DNA from: an uncultured Bacteroidia bacterium
Lineage (GTDB): Bacteria; Bacteroidota; Bacteroidia; Bacteroidales; F082
Length of the DNA stretch: 58,377 bases
NCBI GenBank assembly: GCA_913009755.1
Contig: CAJVWU010000014.1
Location: forward strand, 1-58,377
Reading direction: 5' to 3'
Both the position numbers and the translations under genes were made by a program. This document shows positions 25,851-34,370 of this stretch, in pieces; position 1 is the first letter of the stretch, and every line of letters begins with the position of its first letter. The notes beneath the pieces are model-generated. The model saw only the letters and a list, made by a program, of their open reading frames with translations. It searched no databases and was not told the DNA's origin.

Positions 25851-26759
25851 TTGTTGAGGAAATTGAGGCGGGGGAAAATCGTAAACAAACTGGGAATATT
25901 GGGTATTTTGAGTTTACTGACATTATCCTTTAATGGTTGCTACAAATTTGAAGGCGATCAAACGGTGCCTGCTTACCTGAAGATTGACTCTATTAACCTA
26001 GAGACATATTATCCTGATCAGGGTTCCGATTCACATAAGATCACCGATGTATGGGCCTATCTGGATGATAATCTCATCGGGGTTTTTGAGTTGCCGGCTT
26101 TATTCCCGGTTTTGGCCAGAGGAAAACATAAACTTCAACTGAAGGCAGGCATTAAGTTGAACGGAATATCCAGTACACGAGTGCCTTATCCTTTTTATTT
26201 GCCCATCAACTATGAAGATTTTGAATTTTACGAAGATAGTATGCAGATTCCCGGTAATATGGTTACCACCTATTATCCGGGACTGACTTTTGCCTGGATG
26301 GAAGATTTTGAACAGTCAGGTTTAACCATTGATGAGACCAGTATTAGTGATACGGTTATTGTCCGTACCCGGGAAGGTGCCTTTATTACGCCCACTTCAA
26401 AATATTCGGGTGTGGTTCATCTTACTGAAGACAGGCCCGTTTACAGTGCCGTTTCGTATGATTTTTATCCCATGCCAAAACAAGGGTCTCCAACGATGCT
26501 CGAACTGAATTATAAAACAGATAATGTATTTAATGCCGGTTTGCTGATACAGGAAGGAAATCAAATCATAAAGGTGCCTTTGGTTATCATGGCCCATTCA
26601 CCGGAGTGGAACAAGATTTACATTAACCTGGGACCGAACCTGTCGCTGCACCCCAATGCCTCAGGATTCAAAGTGCTGATAGAAGCAGGGCTTGAATTGG
26701 GAAAACAATCGGCAACCATTTATCTTGATAACATTAAAATGATTTATCGTTCACTATAG
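25851..26759 (+). CDS. Lipoprotein in envelope-sugar operon
   Basis: A 302-residue predicted lipoprotein: the hydrophobic signal GILGILSLLTLSFNGC ends in the lipobox Cys near residue 30, followed by YKFEGDQTVPAYLKID. There is no ATG before the signal peptide, so a TTG start is needed; the exact one of several adjacent TTG codons is uncertain. The body is beta-rich (HKLQLKAGIKLNG, YPFYLPINYEDFEFYEDS) and carries a C-terminal jelly-roll-like stretch ending in SATIYLDNIKMIY. It is 56 nt behind the dehydrogenase and 5 nt ahead of the sugar-phosphate transferase, so it is probably part of the same surface-glycan function. Confidence 0.75.
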   Translation: MLRKLRRGKIVNKLGILGILSLLTLSFNGCYKFEGDQTVPAYLKIDSINLETYYPDQGSDSHKITDVWAYLDDNLIGVFELPALFPVLARGKHKLQLKAGIKLNGISSTRVPYPFYLPINYEDFEFYEDSMQIPGNMVTTYYPGLTFAWMEDFEQSGLTIDETSISDTVIVRTREGAFITPTSKYSGVVHLTEDRPVYSAVSYDFYPMPKQGSPTMLELNYKTDNVFNAGLLIQEGNQIIKVPLVIMAHSPEWNKIYINLGPNLSLHPNASGFKVLIEAGLELGKQSATIYLDNIKMIYRSL

Positions 26760-26764
26760 TAAAA

Positions 26765-28180
26765 ATGAATAAACGGCTACAAGTTACCAGGTATGTTATT
26801 CTCGACTGGCTATCGGCATTTATCGCCTGGATGCTTTTCTATATATTTAGAAAATATACCGAAGACCCTTATATCTTCAGTCATTTTGACCGGGTTACCG
26901 ATGATAACCGTTTTTGGCTGGGGATACTTATTATTCCGGTATTTTGGCTTGTCCTTTACCTGATGATTGGTTCCTATCGCCGCATTTACCGTAAATCGCG
27001 GTTAAAAGAACTTGGGCAGACGTTAATTATTACGCTCATCGGGGTCACCATTATATTTTTTGTACTCATCCTGGACGACTTCATCGTTACTTATCGGTCG
27101 TACTACCAGTCATTTATTGTGCTTTTCCTGTTACAGTTTATCTTTACTTATTCTTTCCGGCTGACACTTACTACCCTGACTGTTAGAAAAATACATAGTG
27201 GAAAGATTGGGTATAATACGCTGGTTGTGGGGAGTAACGGAAATGCTGTCAAAGTTTATAACGATATAATTAATGAGGAAATATCTTCGGGAAACAGGTT
27301 CGTGGGATTTGTCAACGTAAACGATCATAAAGATTTCAAGGTTGAAAAATTTATGCCCCGACTGGGTAAGTACAAGGACCTGAACCGCTTGATTGGCGAG
27401 TATAAGGTTGAGGAGGTAATTATTGCAATCGAAAGATCGGAAATTGATACTATCGAACGCATCATCACCGAACTGGAAACGACCAATGTAATCATTAAAG
27501 TCATTCCTTTGATGCAGGATATTATTTTTGGTTCTGTAAAGGTATCGGGTATTTTCCATACGCCGCTTATTGAAATTTCCCCCGATTTGATGCCGATATG
27601 GCAACAATCAATTAAACGCCTGATTGATGTTGTGGCATCCATTATCGCCATGATCCTGCTAATCCCTTTTTATTTTTTCACTGCGGTTGGGGTAAAGCTA
27701 TCGTCACCTGGACCTGTTCTTTATGGCCAGGAGCGGGTTGGAAAAGGGGGTAAGCTTTTTACGATGTATAAGTTTCGTTCGATGGTTTCCGATGCTGAAA
27801 AAAACGGGCCGCAGCTTTCATCGGATAATGATCCGCGGATTACACCTTTCGGTTCTTTTATCCGCAAAGTAAGGCTGGACGAGATACCCCAGTTTTATAC
27901 CGTAATGATCGGTCAGATGTCGCTGGTTGGCCCACGTCCTGAAAGGCAGTTTTATATTGATCAGATTGTGAAACGTGCCCCGCATTATCGTCTTTTACTA
28001 AAAGTAAAACCGGGAATTACATCCTGGGGGCAGGTGAAATTCGGATATGCTTCCACATTGGATGAAATGGTCAAACGTTTGAAGTACGATATTCTTTATA
28101 TCGAAAACATGTCATTGGCCATGGATTTTAAAATACTCATCTATACCGTCCTGATTGTTGTTCAGGGCAGGGGGAAATAG
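26765..28180 (+). CDS. Polyprenyl glycosylphosphotransferase (exopolysaccharide initiating enzyme)
   Basis: Inner membrane enzyme of 471 residues that transfers a sugar-1-phosphate from a nucleotide sugar to the undecaprenyl-phosphate carrier. The N-terminal part has four membrane helices (to about residue 145), then a Rossmann-like CoA-binding domain (NTLVVGSNGNAVKVYND onward). A fifth, re-entrant helix (LIDVVASIIAMILLIPFYFF) leads into the catalytic domain with SPGPVLYGQERVGKGGK, MYKFRSM, the DEIPQF motif and GPRPERQ, and KPGITSWGQV. It follows the lipoprotein by 5 nt and is the last gene of the operon. The 117 nt after it are noncoding with CCAT-rich words. Confidence 0.93.
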   Translation: MNKRLQVTRYVILDWLSAFIAWMLFYIFRKYTEDPYIFSHFDRVTDDNRFWLGILIIPVFWLVLYLMIGSYRRIYRKSRLKELGQTLIITLIGVTIIFFVLILDDFIVTYRSYYQSFIVLFLLQFIFTYSFRLTLTTLTVRKIHSGKIGYNTLVVGSNGNAVKVYNDIINEEISSGNRFVGFVNVNDHKDFKVEKFMPRLGKYKDLNRLIGEYKVEEVIIAIERSEIDTIERIITELETTNVIIKVIPLMQDIIFGSVKVSGIFHTPLIEISPDLMPIWQQSIKRLIDVVASIIAMILLIPFYFFTAVGVKLSSPGPVLYGQERVGKGGKLFTMYKFRSMVSDAEKNGPQLSSDNDPRITPFGSFIRKVRLDEIPQFYTVMIGQMSLVGPRPERQFYIDQIVKRAPHYRLLLKVKPGITSWGQVKFGYASTLDEMVKRLKYDILYIENMSLAMDFKILIYTVLIVVQGRGK

Positions 28181-28297
28181 TGGGATGATGAAAGGGTGGA
28201 ATGGTTTTTGAATTTTTTATTTTTGGGTTTTAGGATTAGGGGGTTAGTTCAATTCCGTTGTGCCATCGAACCATGGAGCCATAAAACAATTGAACCA

Positions 28298-28882
28298 TCA
28301 AATCTGCCCTCTTTTAATCATCCTTACAATTATTTCTATTTGCCGGTCTTCCCCTTTGGGGTCATATTTTGTTTTCAGGTTATAGCCCCAGATTCTGGCA
28401 AATGCCTGGTAAAAAAAAGCGGTAAAGTAACCTCTGAGATCGCCAACAAGATCATAAGAAGATTCACCGGTTTCGCGGTCAATGAGCTTGATCAGGATTT
28501 TGCCTTGTGAAAAAGTAAGTTTCTTCAAATCGCCGCCGTATTTTTTTTTGATCTCCGCCTCGGCCTTTTTCATGATCTTCCGCCGTTCCCTGTCGCTTTT
28601 TGCTTCAGCAAGCTGCGATTCATATTTTCGAAGTTGAATACCTGCCAGTTTTGCATAAGGATAAACCTTTTTCACATTCTTGACCAGCCGGGTAAGCCTG
28701 CGTTGTTTTTGTTTTGTTTTGGGAATGGCAAGGGAATAAATCTCGATTTCTTTGAGTCCGACAACCGGTATCGTATCCCCGTTAATTATCGTTGCCCTGA
28801 CCACAACACCGGAGATTTCCTGGGCAAATATAAATGACGTGGAAAACGTAAAGAAAACAAATATCAACAGCCTTTTCTTCAT
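28298..28882 (-). CDS. DUF4294 domain-containing exported protein
   Basis: A 194-residue protein with a signal peptide (LLIFVFFTFSTSFIFAQ). The body has the family's look: ATIINGDTIPVVGLKEIEIY, then a basic helical part (RRLTRLVKNVKKVYPYAKLA, ESQLAEAKSDRERRKIMKK) and LTFSQGKILIKLIDRETG. DUF4294 proteins are found in Bacteroidota and have no assigned function. The ATG three codons inside the longest frame is preferred for the signal peptide. The gene lies 3' of clpX in the same direction with a 42-nt gap, so co-transcription with clpX is possible. Confidence 0.85.
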   Translation of the reverse strand: MKKRLLIFVFFTFSTSFIFAQEISGVVVRATIINGDTIPVVGLKEIEIYSLAIPKTKQKQRRLTRLVKNVKKVYPYAKLAGIQLRKYESQLAEAKSDRERRKIMKKAEAEIKKKYGGDLKKLTFSQGKILIKLIDRETGESSYDLVGDLRGYFTAFFYQAFARIWGYNLKTKYDPKGEDRQIEIIVRMIKRGQI

Positions 28883-28924
28883 TTTCAGCACTTCTTATCA
28901 GATAAGTCCTGAACAAAAATAGTG

Positions 28925-30175
28925 CTAAACTGCGGTTTTTAATTTGCTGACGTTGGCTTTTTCGAATTTGCCGGTAGCATAATCAAGGGTCACCATGAGT
29001 TTTTTGATCTTCTTTTTTGAAGGCAGTTCAAACATAGCATCAATCATTATCGCCTCGATGATTGACCTTAACCCCCTGGCACCCAGCTTGAATTCAATGG
29101 ATTTATCAACAATGAAGTCAAGCGCATTATCTGAAAAACTCAATTCAATATTATCCATATCGAAAAGCTTGACAAATTGTTTTGTCAGTGCATTTTTCGG
29201 TTCAACCAGTATCCTTCTCATGATTTCCCTGGATAAGGGATTGAGGTAAGTCAGAACGGGTAGCCTTCCCACAATCTCCGGGATAAGCCCGAAATTTTTC
29301 AGATCGGCGGGGGCAATATACTGAAGCAGGTGGTCTTTGTCCACCTGATCGTCATTAATACCGGCAAACGAGTAGCCCACTATGTTGGTGCGCAGGCGGG
29401 CGGCAATATGACGTTCTATCCCGTGGAAAGCGCCGCCGGCAATAAACAGGATATTTTTGGTGTTGACGGCAATCATTTTTTGTTCCGGGTGTTTCCGGCC
29501 ACCCTGCGGGGGAACATTTACTTCGCTCCCTTCCAGCAATTTCAGCAAGGCTTGCTGAACACCTTCGCCGGAAACATCACGGGTGATGGAAGGGTTATCA
29601 CTTTTGCGTGCGATCTTATCCAGTTCATCAATAAAAATAATCCCTTTTTCGGCAGCAGCCACATTGTAATCGGCGGCCTGCAACAGCCGGGTAAGAATAC
29701 TCTCCACATCTTCGCCAACATACCCCGCTTCGGTAAGTACCGTTGCATCGGCAATGGCAAAGGGTACGTGCAGCATCCTGGCTATTGTCCTGGCCAGTAA
29801 CGTTTTTCCTGTTCCGGTTTCGCCAACCAATACGATGTTTGATTTTTCAATTTCCACTTCATTATCATCCATTTTCTGGCTGATGCGTTTGTAGTGGTTG
29901 TAAACGGCTACGGCCAGTACTTTTTTAGCTTCGTCCTGTCCGATGACGTACCGGTCGAGAAATTCCTTGATCTCGGCAGGTTTCAGAACCGATTTTTGAT
30001 AATCTGGCGGTTGAAACTGGCCTGTGGTCTCTTCATCCAGGATTAGCTTTGCCTGTTCGATGCAATGATCGCAGATTTGAGCCTCAAGGCCTGAAACCAG
30101 GATTCGGGTTTCGGACTTGGGCCGTCCGCAAAATGAACAATGTTCTTCTTTTTTAATTTCTTTTTTCCCGGCCAT
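28925..30175 (-). CDS. clpX: ATP-dependent Clp protease ATP-binding subunit ClpX
   Basis: AAA+ unfoldase that feeds substrates to ClpP; 416 residues. The N-terminal zinc-binding domain has Cys13, Cys16, Cys35 and Cys38. The AAA core has Walker A GETGTGKT (118-125), the pore loop GYVGEDV, Walker [12 protein letters not shown] and the sensor regions. The IGF-type loop that docks on ClpP corresponds to the [20 protein letters not shown] region. The gene is preceded by clpP with a 38-nt gap; the order tig-clpP-clpX is the classic arrangement, here transcribed leftward. Confidence 0.97.
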   Translation of the reverse strand: MAGKKEIKKEEHCSFCGRPKSETRILVSGLEAQICDHCIEQAKLILDEETTGQFQPPDYQKSVLKPAEIKEFLDRYVIGQDEAKKVLAVAVYNHYKRISQKMDDNEVEIEKSNIVLVGETGTGKTLLARTIARMLHVPFAIADATVLTEAGYVGEDVESILTRLLQAADYNVAAAEKGIIFIDELDKIARKSDNPSITRDVSGEGVQQALLKLLEGSEVNVPPQGGRKHPEQKMIAVNTKNILFIAGGAFHGIERHIAARLRTNIVGYSFAGINDDQVDKDHLLQYIAPADLKNFGLIPEIVGRLPVLTYLNPLSREIMRRILVEPKNALTKQFVKLFDMDNIELSFSDNALDFIVDKSIEFKLGARGLRSIIEAIMIDAMFELPSKKKIKKLMVTLDYATGKFEKANVSKLKTAV

Positions 30176-30213
30176 GGATAATGATTATTTATTAGATACG
30201 ATGTCCAACCTGA

Positions 30214-30888
30214 TTATTCATGCTTTAACAATACCTCGTCAATCATGCCGTAATCTTTGGCTTCTGTTGCAGTCATCCAGTAATCACGGTCGGAATCTTT
30301 CCATATTTTTTTATACGGTTGCTTTGAATGTTTTGAAATGATCTCGTAAAGTTCTTTTTTTAATTTCTGGATCTCACGTGCGGTAATTTCAATATCCGAA
30401 GCTTGCCCCTGTGCACCGCCCATGGGTTGATGTATCAACACCCTGGCATGTCTGAGGGCAGTCCGCTTGCCTTCTGCACCTGCACACAACAAAATGGCAC
30501 CCATTGATGCAGCCATACCGGTACAGATTGTAGCAATGTCGGGTTTAAGATATTGCATGGTGTCGTATATGCCCAGACCTGCATAAACCGAACCACCGGG
30601 TGTGTTCAGGTATATCTGGATATCGTGGCTCGGATCATTCGACTCAAGGAACAACAACTGAGCCTGGATAATGTTGGCAACATAATCGTCAATGGGAACG
30701 CCGAGGAAAATGATCCTGTCCATCATCAGCCTTGAAAAAACATCCATCTGGGCAACGTTCATCTGACGTTCCTCAATAATGGTTGGAGAGATATAATTGC
30801 CATAGGCTGAATTGTATTTGTCAAGTGTCAAACTACTTATTCCATAGTGTTTAACGGCGTAATGCCTGAATTCTTTGCTACTGTTCAT
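30214..30888 (-). CDS. clpP: ATP-dependent Clp protease proteolytic subunit ClpP
   Basis: Serine protease subunit of 224 residues from the chosen ATG; a longer frame would overlap the trigger factor gene by 26 nt and is less likely. The catalytic triad is readable: Ser128 in GMAASMGA, His153 in LIHQPMGG and Asp202 in DRDYWM. NTPGGSVYAGLGIYDTMQ forms the oxyanion loop. Residues 1-35 include the propeptide and axial-loop region. It starts 7 nt after the trigger factor stop, so the two are in one transcript. Confidence 0.96.
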   Translation of the reverse strand: MNSSKEFRHYAVKHYGISSLTLDKYNSAYGNYISPTIIEERQMNVAQMDVFSRLMMDRIIFLGVPIDDYVANIIQAQLLFLESNDPSHDIQIYLNTPGGSVYAGLGIYDTMQYLKPDIATICTGMAASMGAILLCAGAEGKRTALRHARVLIHQPMGGAQGQASDIEITAREIQKLKKELYEIISKHSKQPYKKIWKDSDRDYWMTATEAKDYGMIDEVLLKHE

Positions 30889-30895
30889 TTGAATG

Positions 30896-32248
30896 TTATT
30901 TTGTATTTGATACGATTTCAATAAATTTTTCCGAAGTTACTTCCTTTTCTTTTAACCCTAAATTTTCTTTGAATAATTTGGAAAGTTTCTGGTTCTGTAA
31001 TGAATTGTAAATGCGTTGTTTTTCTTCCGGGTTTGATAAAATGTTGCTGATGACTTCTTCAACCTGTGGGTTGGGTTTGTATTCTTCACCGGGGGTTACA
31101 AAATATTTTCTTACTTCACTGCGAATGTCTTCGTCAGACACCGATGCCTTCTCTCCATAAATAGTAACAAGTTTGCTTTCGATAAGTGACCAACGGATGG
31201 TTTTTCCATAACTTTCATATTGTTCTTCAACTTGTTCGACTGTAATTTTACCGTCATTGCTTTCCACCAGCCAGCGTTTCATAAAATCATCGGGTATAGG
31301 CAAGTCGGTTGTTTTGATGAATACATCAATGGCATCGTTTATTAACTGGTTGTCGGCATCGGTTGCATAGTGCTTTTCTATTTCTTCAGCTATCTTATTT
31401 TTAAAGTCCTCTTCGGTTTTAATGTCCTGGCCGGGATATACTTTATTATATAATTCTTCACCGGGTTCAGCATTTGTTGAACGGACAACTTTTTCAATTG
31501 TAAAACGATAATCGGTTGATAATTTGTCTTCCTGCTTGTCCTGAAGGTTTAAAAGGGACATAACTTTTGATTCATCCTCAAATGCCTTCATCGGATTGAA
31601 ATCAACCGTATCGCCATTGCCTTTGCCTGTAAACTTACTGATAATTGTCGTTAATTTGATGTCGTTAATTTTAAAATAAGATTTCTTGCCGATACCATCT
31701 TCAACAAGGTTGCCTTCTGCATCAAGTTCGGAAAAAATACCCTGCAACCCGTCGGTTTCTTCTGCTTTTTCAGGATATTCTTCGGTTGCAAACCTTACTT
31801 TCATGTCTTCAATTGCTTTTTCAACATCTTCCTTACTTGCTTTTATTTTATAATAAGGAACTTCTATATTGTCGGAAAGGGTAAACTCAAATTCGGGGGC
31901 AATACCAATATCAAAATAAAAATCAAAATCTTTTTGGTGATCAAAATCAAGGGGTGTGGTTTTTTCTTTATTTGGCAAAGGATAACCCAGCACATTGATA
32001 TTGTTGTCCACAATATAGCTGTTCAATGCATCAGAGACCTTTTTGTTTATTTCTTCGGCAAGAATATTTTTGCCAACCATTTTTTTTACCAACCCCAGGG
32101 GGACTTTGCCGGGTCTGAAACCGGGCATATTGGTCTTTTTTTTGTACTCGGCAAGTTGTTTATTTACCGATTCGATGTAGTCTTCCTCACCAAGGTTGAT
32201 GTGAATTGTGGCTGTGAGTTCGCCATTGTTTTCCTGGGAAATGTTCAT
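30896..32248 (-). CDS. tig: Trigger factor
   Basis: Ribosome-associated chaperone of 450 residues. The N-terminal ribosome-binding domain carries MPGFRPGKVP, the signature loop (GFRxGxxP). The middle PPIase-like domain (about 155-235) is diverged from the FKBP consensus, as is common in Bacteroidota, so prolyl isomerase activity is doubtful. The C-terminal helical arms complete the protein (LPIPDDFMKRWL, EQVEEQYESYGKTIRW). It heads the tig-clpP-clpX operon, and tRNA-Leu lies 102 nt further upstream in the same orientation. Confidence 0.94.
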   Translation of the reverse strand: MNISQENNGELTATIHINLGEEDYIESVNKQLAEYKKKTNMPGFRPGKVPLGLVKKMVGKNILAEEINKKVSDALNSYIVDNNINVLGYPLPNKEKTTPLDFDHQKDFDFYFDIGIAPEFEFTLSDNIEVPYYKIKASKEDVEKAIEDMKVRFATEEYPEKAEETDGLQGIFSELDAEGNLVEDGIGKKSYFKINDIKLTTIISKFTGKGNGDTVDFNPMKAFEDESKVMSLLNLQDKQEDKLSTDYRFTIEKVVRSTNAEPGEELYNKVYPGQDIKTEEDFKNKIAEEIEKHYATDADNQLINDAIDVFIKTTDLPIPDDFMKRWLVESNDGKITVEQVEEQYESYGKTIRWSLIESKLVTIYGEKASVSDEDIRSEVRKYFVTPGEEYKPNPQVEEVISNILSNPEEKQRIYNSLQNQKLSKLFKENLGLKEKEVTSEKFIEIVSNTK

Positions 32249-32349
32249 TTAAAATTATTTGCGTATTTATTAATAAAAATATTTTCCAGGCAGCCTGATG
32301 ACGGCGAGCCGGGAATGAAAACGGACTTTTGTCCTTAATCCTTACTCCG

Positions 32350-32431
32350 TGCGGATGAAGGGACTCGAACCCCCATGCCTTGCGGCACCAGATCCTAAGT
32401 CTGGCGCGTCTACCAATTCCGCCACATCCGC
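32350..32431 (-). tRNA. tRNA-Leu (anticodon UAG)
   Basis: Full cloverleaf on the minus strand: 7-bp acceptor GCGGATG/CATCCGC, D arm, anticodon stem CCAGA/TCTGG with loop CTTAGGA (anticodon TAG), a long class II variable arm (TGCCGCAAGGCA region) and T loop GTTCGAGTC. Discriminator base is A. CCA is not encoded. It reads CUA and related leucine codons. Confidence 0.95.
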
Positions 32432-32639
32432 TATTAACAAGTCCTGAAAATCAAGGGTGTAACATTTTAACACCGGGCGGCAAATATACTATTTTTTTAT
32501 TCCTGTTTCTTTTTAAGGATGACCACTTTTCAGATGTCCTTTTTGGTGTTTATTGCGTTCCTGGAAAATGATTTATTCGGTAAGGAAAATAATTTTTTTC
32601 AAATAAACGGGTTATGTTGTTATAAAATTCCGTATAAAG

Positions 32640-32669
32640 TTTGTCTGTTAAAGTAAAATTATAACTTTG
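32640..32669 (+). promoter_or_regulatory. Bacteroidota promoter for first DUF5723 gene
   Basis: TTTG (32640-32643), 18 nt, TAACTTTG (32662-32669), with the ATG 36 nt behind. Both boxes match the TTTG / TAnnTTTG consensus, spacing one short of typical. Confidence 0.65.
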
Positions 32670-32705
32670 GCAATCCATTTTTAATGACAGGTAAGAAGTG
32701 CCCGA

Positions 32706-34232
32706 ATGATTTTTAAAAAAGCGATTAAACAAACATTAAGCTGGTTAACCATCAGTTTTTTTGTTTTATGGGGTAATCAGGGAATTAGCCAGGAAATGTT
32801 TGGTGTAACCCTCGGGAATTATAATGGGCTTACCGGTGCAATCATTAACCCTGCCATTATGACGAACACCCGAAATTATCTTGAAATCAATTTTCTTGCT
32901 GCCGATATTTTTGCTAATAATACAATGGCATACATACCTGCATCTGATTTAACAATATGGGGAGCTTTAAATCCGAATACTAAATTTCCGGTTTACGGAA
33001 GTAAAAATAACAGTTTTCTTATTTATAATAACCGTGATAAAAAATCAGCTATACAAAATACCAGGATTCTGGGCCCGTCAGCCATGTTTCAATACGGAAA
33101 ACATGCTTTTGCCATTACTACCGGGTTCAGATTTTTTACGTCGGCAAACAACATACCCTGGGAAATGCCGGTATTTGGTTATGAAGGGATGGACTACGGG
33201 CCTGTCAATAATGTCAACTTTGACGATTATAATATAGATGTGGAAACTCAGGCCTGGATGGAGGTTGGGTTAAGCTATGCCTACGAGGCCTATCATTTTA
33301 TGGATGATCAGGTCACGGTGGGTGTTACGGCCCGGAAATTATGGGGATATGCCGGAGTGTACGGGCAGATAAATAATGCCAGTTATATTATCCCAAACGA
33401 TTCTGTTCTGAATATTTTAAACCTGAACGGGGAAACTGCATTTTCGGTGCCGGTTGATTATTCAACAAATGATTTTCCGGTTAATGACCCTGTTTTTAAA
33501 GGAAGCGGCATAGGCTTCGATGTGGGTGTGATCTATACCAAACGCCGGTATGTTGATGACAACAGATGGGAAAAGCCTTGTGGCCAGGAATTCAAAGATT
33601 ATATTTACAGAATCGGACTGTCCGTAATTGATATCGGAAGGATAAAATATTCACACAATGCCCAGGTTCATAGTTATGATGACGTATCGGCTTACTGGGT
33701 TAACTATGACACCATCAGTTACAGTACCGTTAACGATGTTGTTGGCGAGATAAGTAATGTTTTTTATGGTGATCCCACAGCTTCTTATCGTGGCAATAGC
33801 TTTACGATCGGCTTGCCCACAGCCCTGAGCCTTCAGTTCGATTATCACCCCCTGCGCTTGAGGGATGTATATTTTGGGTTGGTTTGGATACAGCCTGTAA
33901 GGTTTAACCGCCATAGTTTGCGAAGGCCGGCACAGATTTCTATAGTTCCCCGCTATGAAACAAAGTATTTGGAGTTCAGCCTGCCCATATCACTGTTTGA
34001 ATACAGGTATCCCCGGGTAGGGTTTGCGGCCAGGTTCGCATTTCTTACCATCGGTACCGAAAGGATAGGTACTTATCTCGGACTGGGAGACCTGAACGGA
34101 CTGGATATTTATTTCTCCATAAAGCTGAATATTGCCAAAGGCTCCTGTAAGAAAGTAGTGCCCGTAAAATGCCTGAATTATGAATATGGGTACAGCGATA
34201 AAGACAAAGCCAGGTTCAGGAAACGAAAGTAA
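32706..34232 (+). CDS. DUF5723 family outer membrane protein (copy 1)
   Basis: A 508-residue exported protein with a signal peptide (LSWLTISFFVLWGNQGISQ). The beginning, EMFGVTLGNYNGLTGAIINPAIM, is the recurrent opening of this Bacteroidota family. The remainder alternates polar and aromatic residues as in a beta-barrel (FEYRYPRVGFAARFAFLTIG). The C-terminus is basic and charged after a strand-rich end (DIYFSIKLNIAKG). Function is unknown. The next gene is a tandem paralogue with the same plan and probably arose by duplication. Confidence 0.82.
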   Translation: MIFKKAIKQTLSWLTISFFVLWGNQGISQEMFGVTLGNYNGLTGAIINPAIMTNTRNYLEINFLAADIFANNTMAYIPASDLTIWGALNPNTKFPVYGSKNNSFLIYNNRDKKSAIQNTRILGPSAMFQYGKHAFAITTGFRFFTSANNIPWEMPVFGYEGMDYGPVNNVNFDDYNIDVETQAWMEVGLSYAYEAYHFMDDQVTVGVTARKLWGYAGVYGQINNASYIIPNDSVLNILNLNGETAFSVPVDYSTNDFPVNDPVFKGSGIGFDVGVIYTKRRYVDDNRWEKPCGQEFKDYIYRIGLSVIDIGRIKYSHNAQVHSYDDVSAYWVNYDTISYSTVNDVVGEISNVFYGDPTASYRGNSFTIGLPTALSLQFDYHPLRLRDVYFGLVWIQPVRFNRHSLRRPAQISIVPRYETKYLEFSLPISLFEYRYPRVGFAARFAFLTIGTERIGTYLGLGDLNGLDIYFSIKLNIAKGSCKKVVPVKCLNYEYGYSDKDKARFRKRK

Positions 34233-34370
34233 TCAATCGCTTTTTCTTGGTTTTTTTTATCTTTACAAGCTATTGCCATGTGTTCTTCATTAAAATTTTA
34301 CTAATTAAATGTAACTCTTTTTTACATTTTACTGTATAATTGGTTCGTAAACCATAACAAAATACCAAAG

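Noticed and set aside
28196-28510. 104-codon frame after the sugar-phosphate transferase
   Set aside because: Begins in a repeat-rich gap and overlaps the 3' end of the DUF4294 gene on the other strand; no domain.
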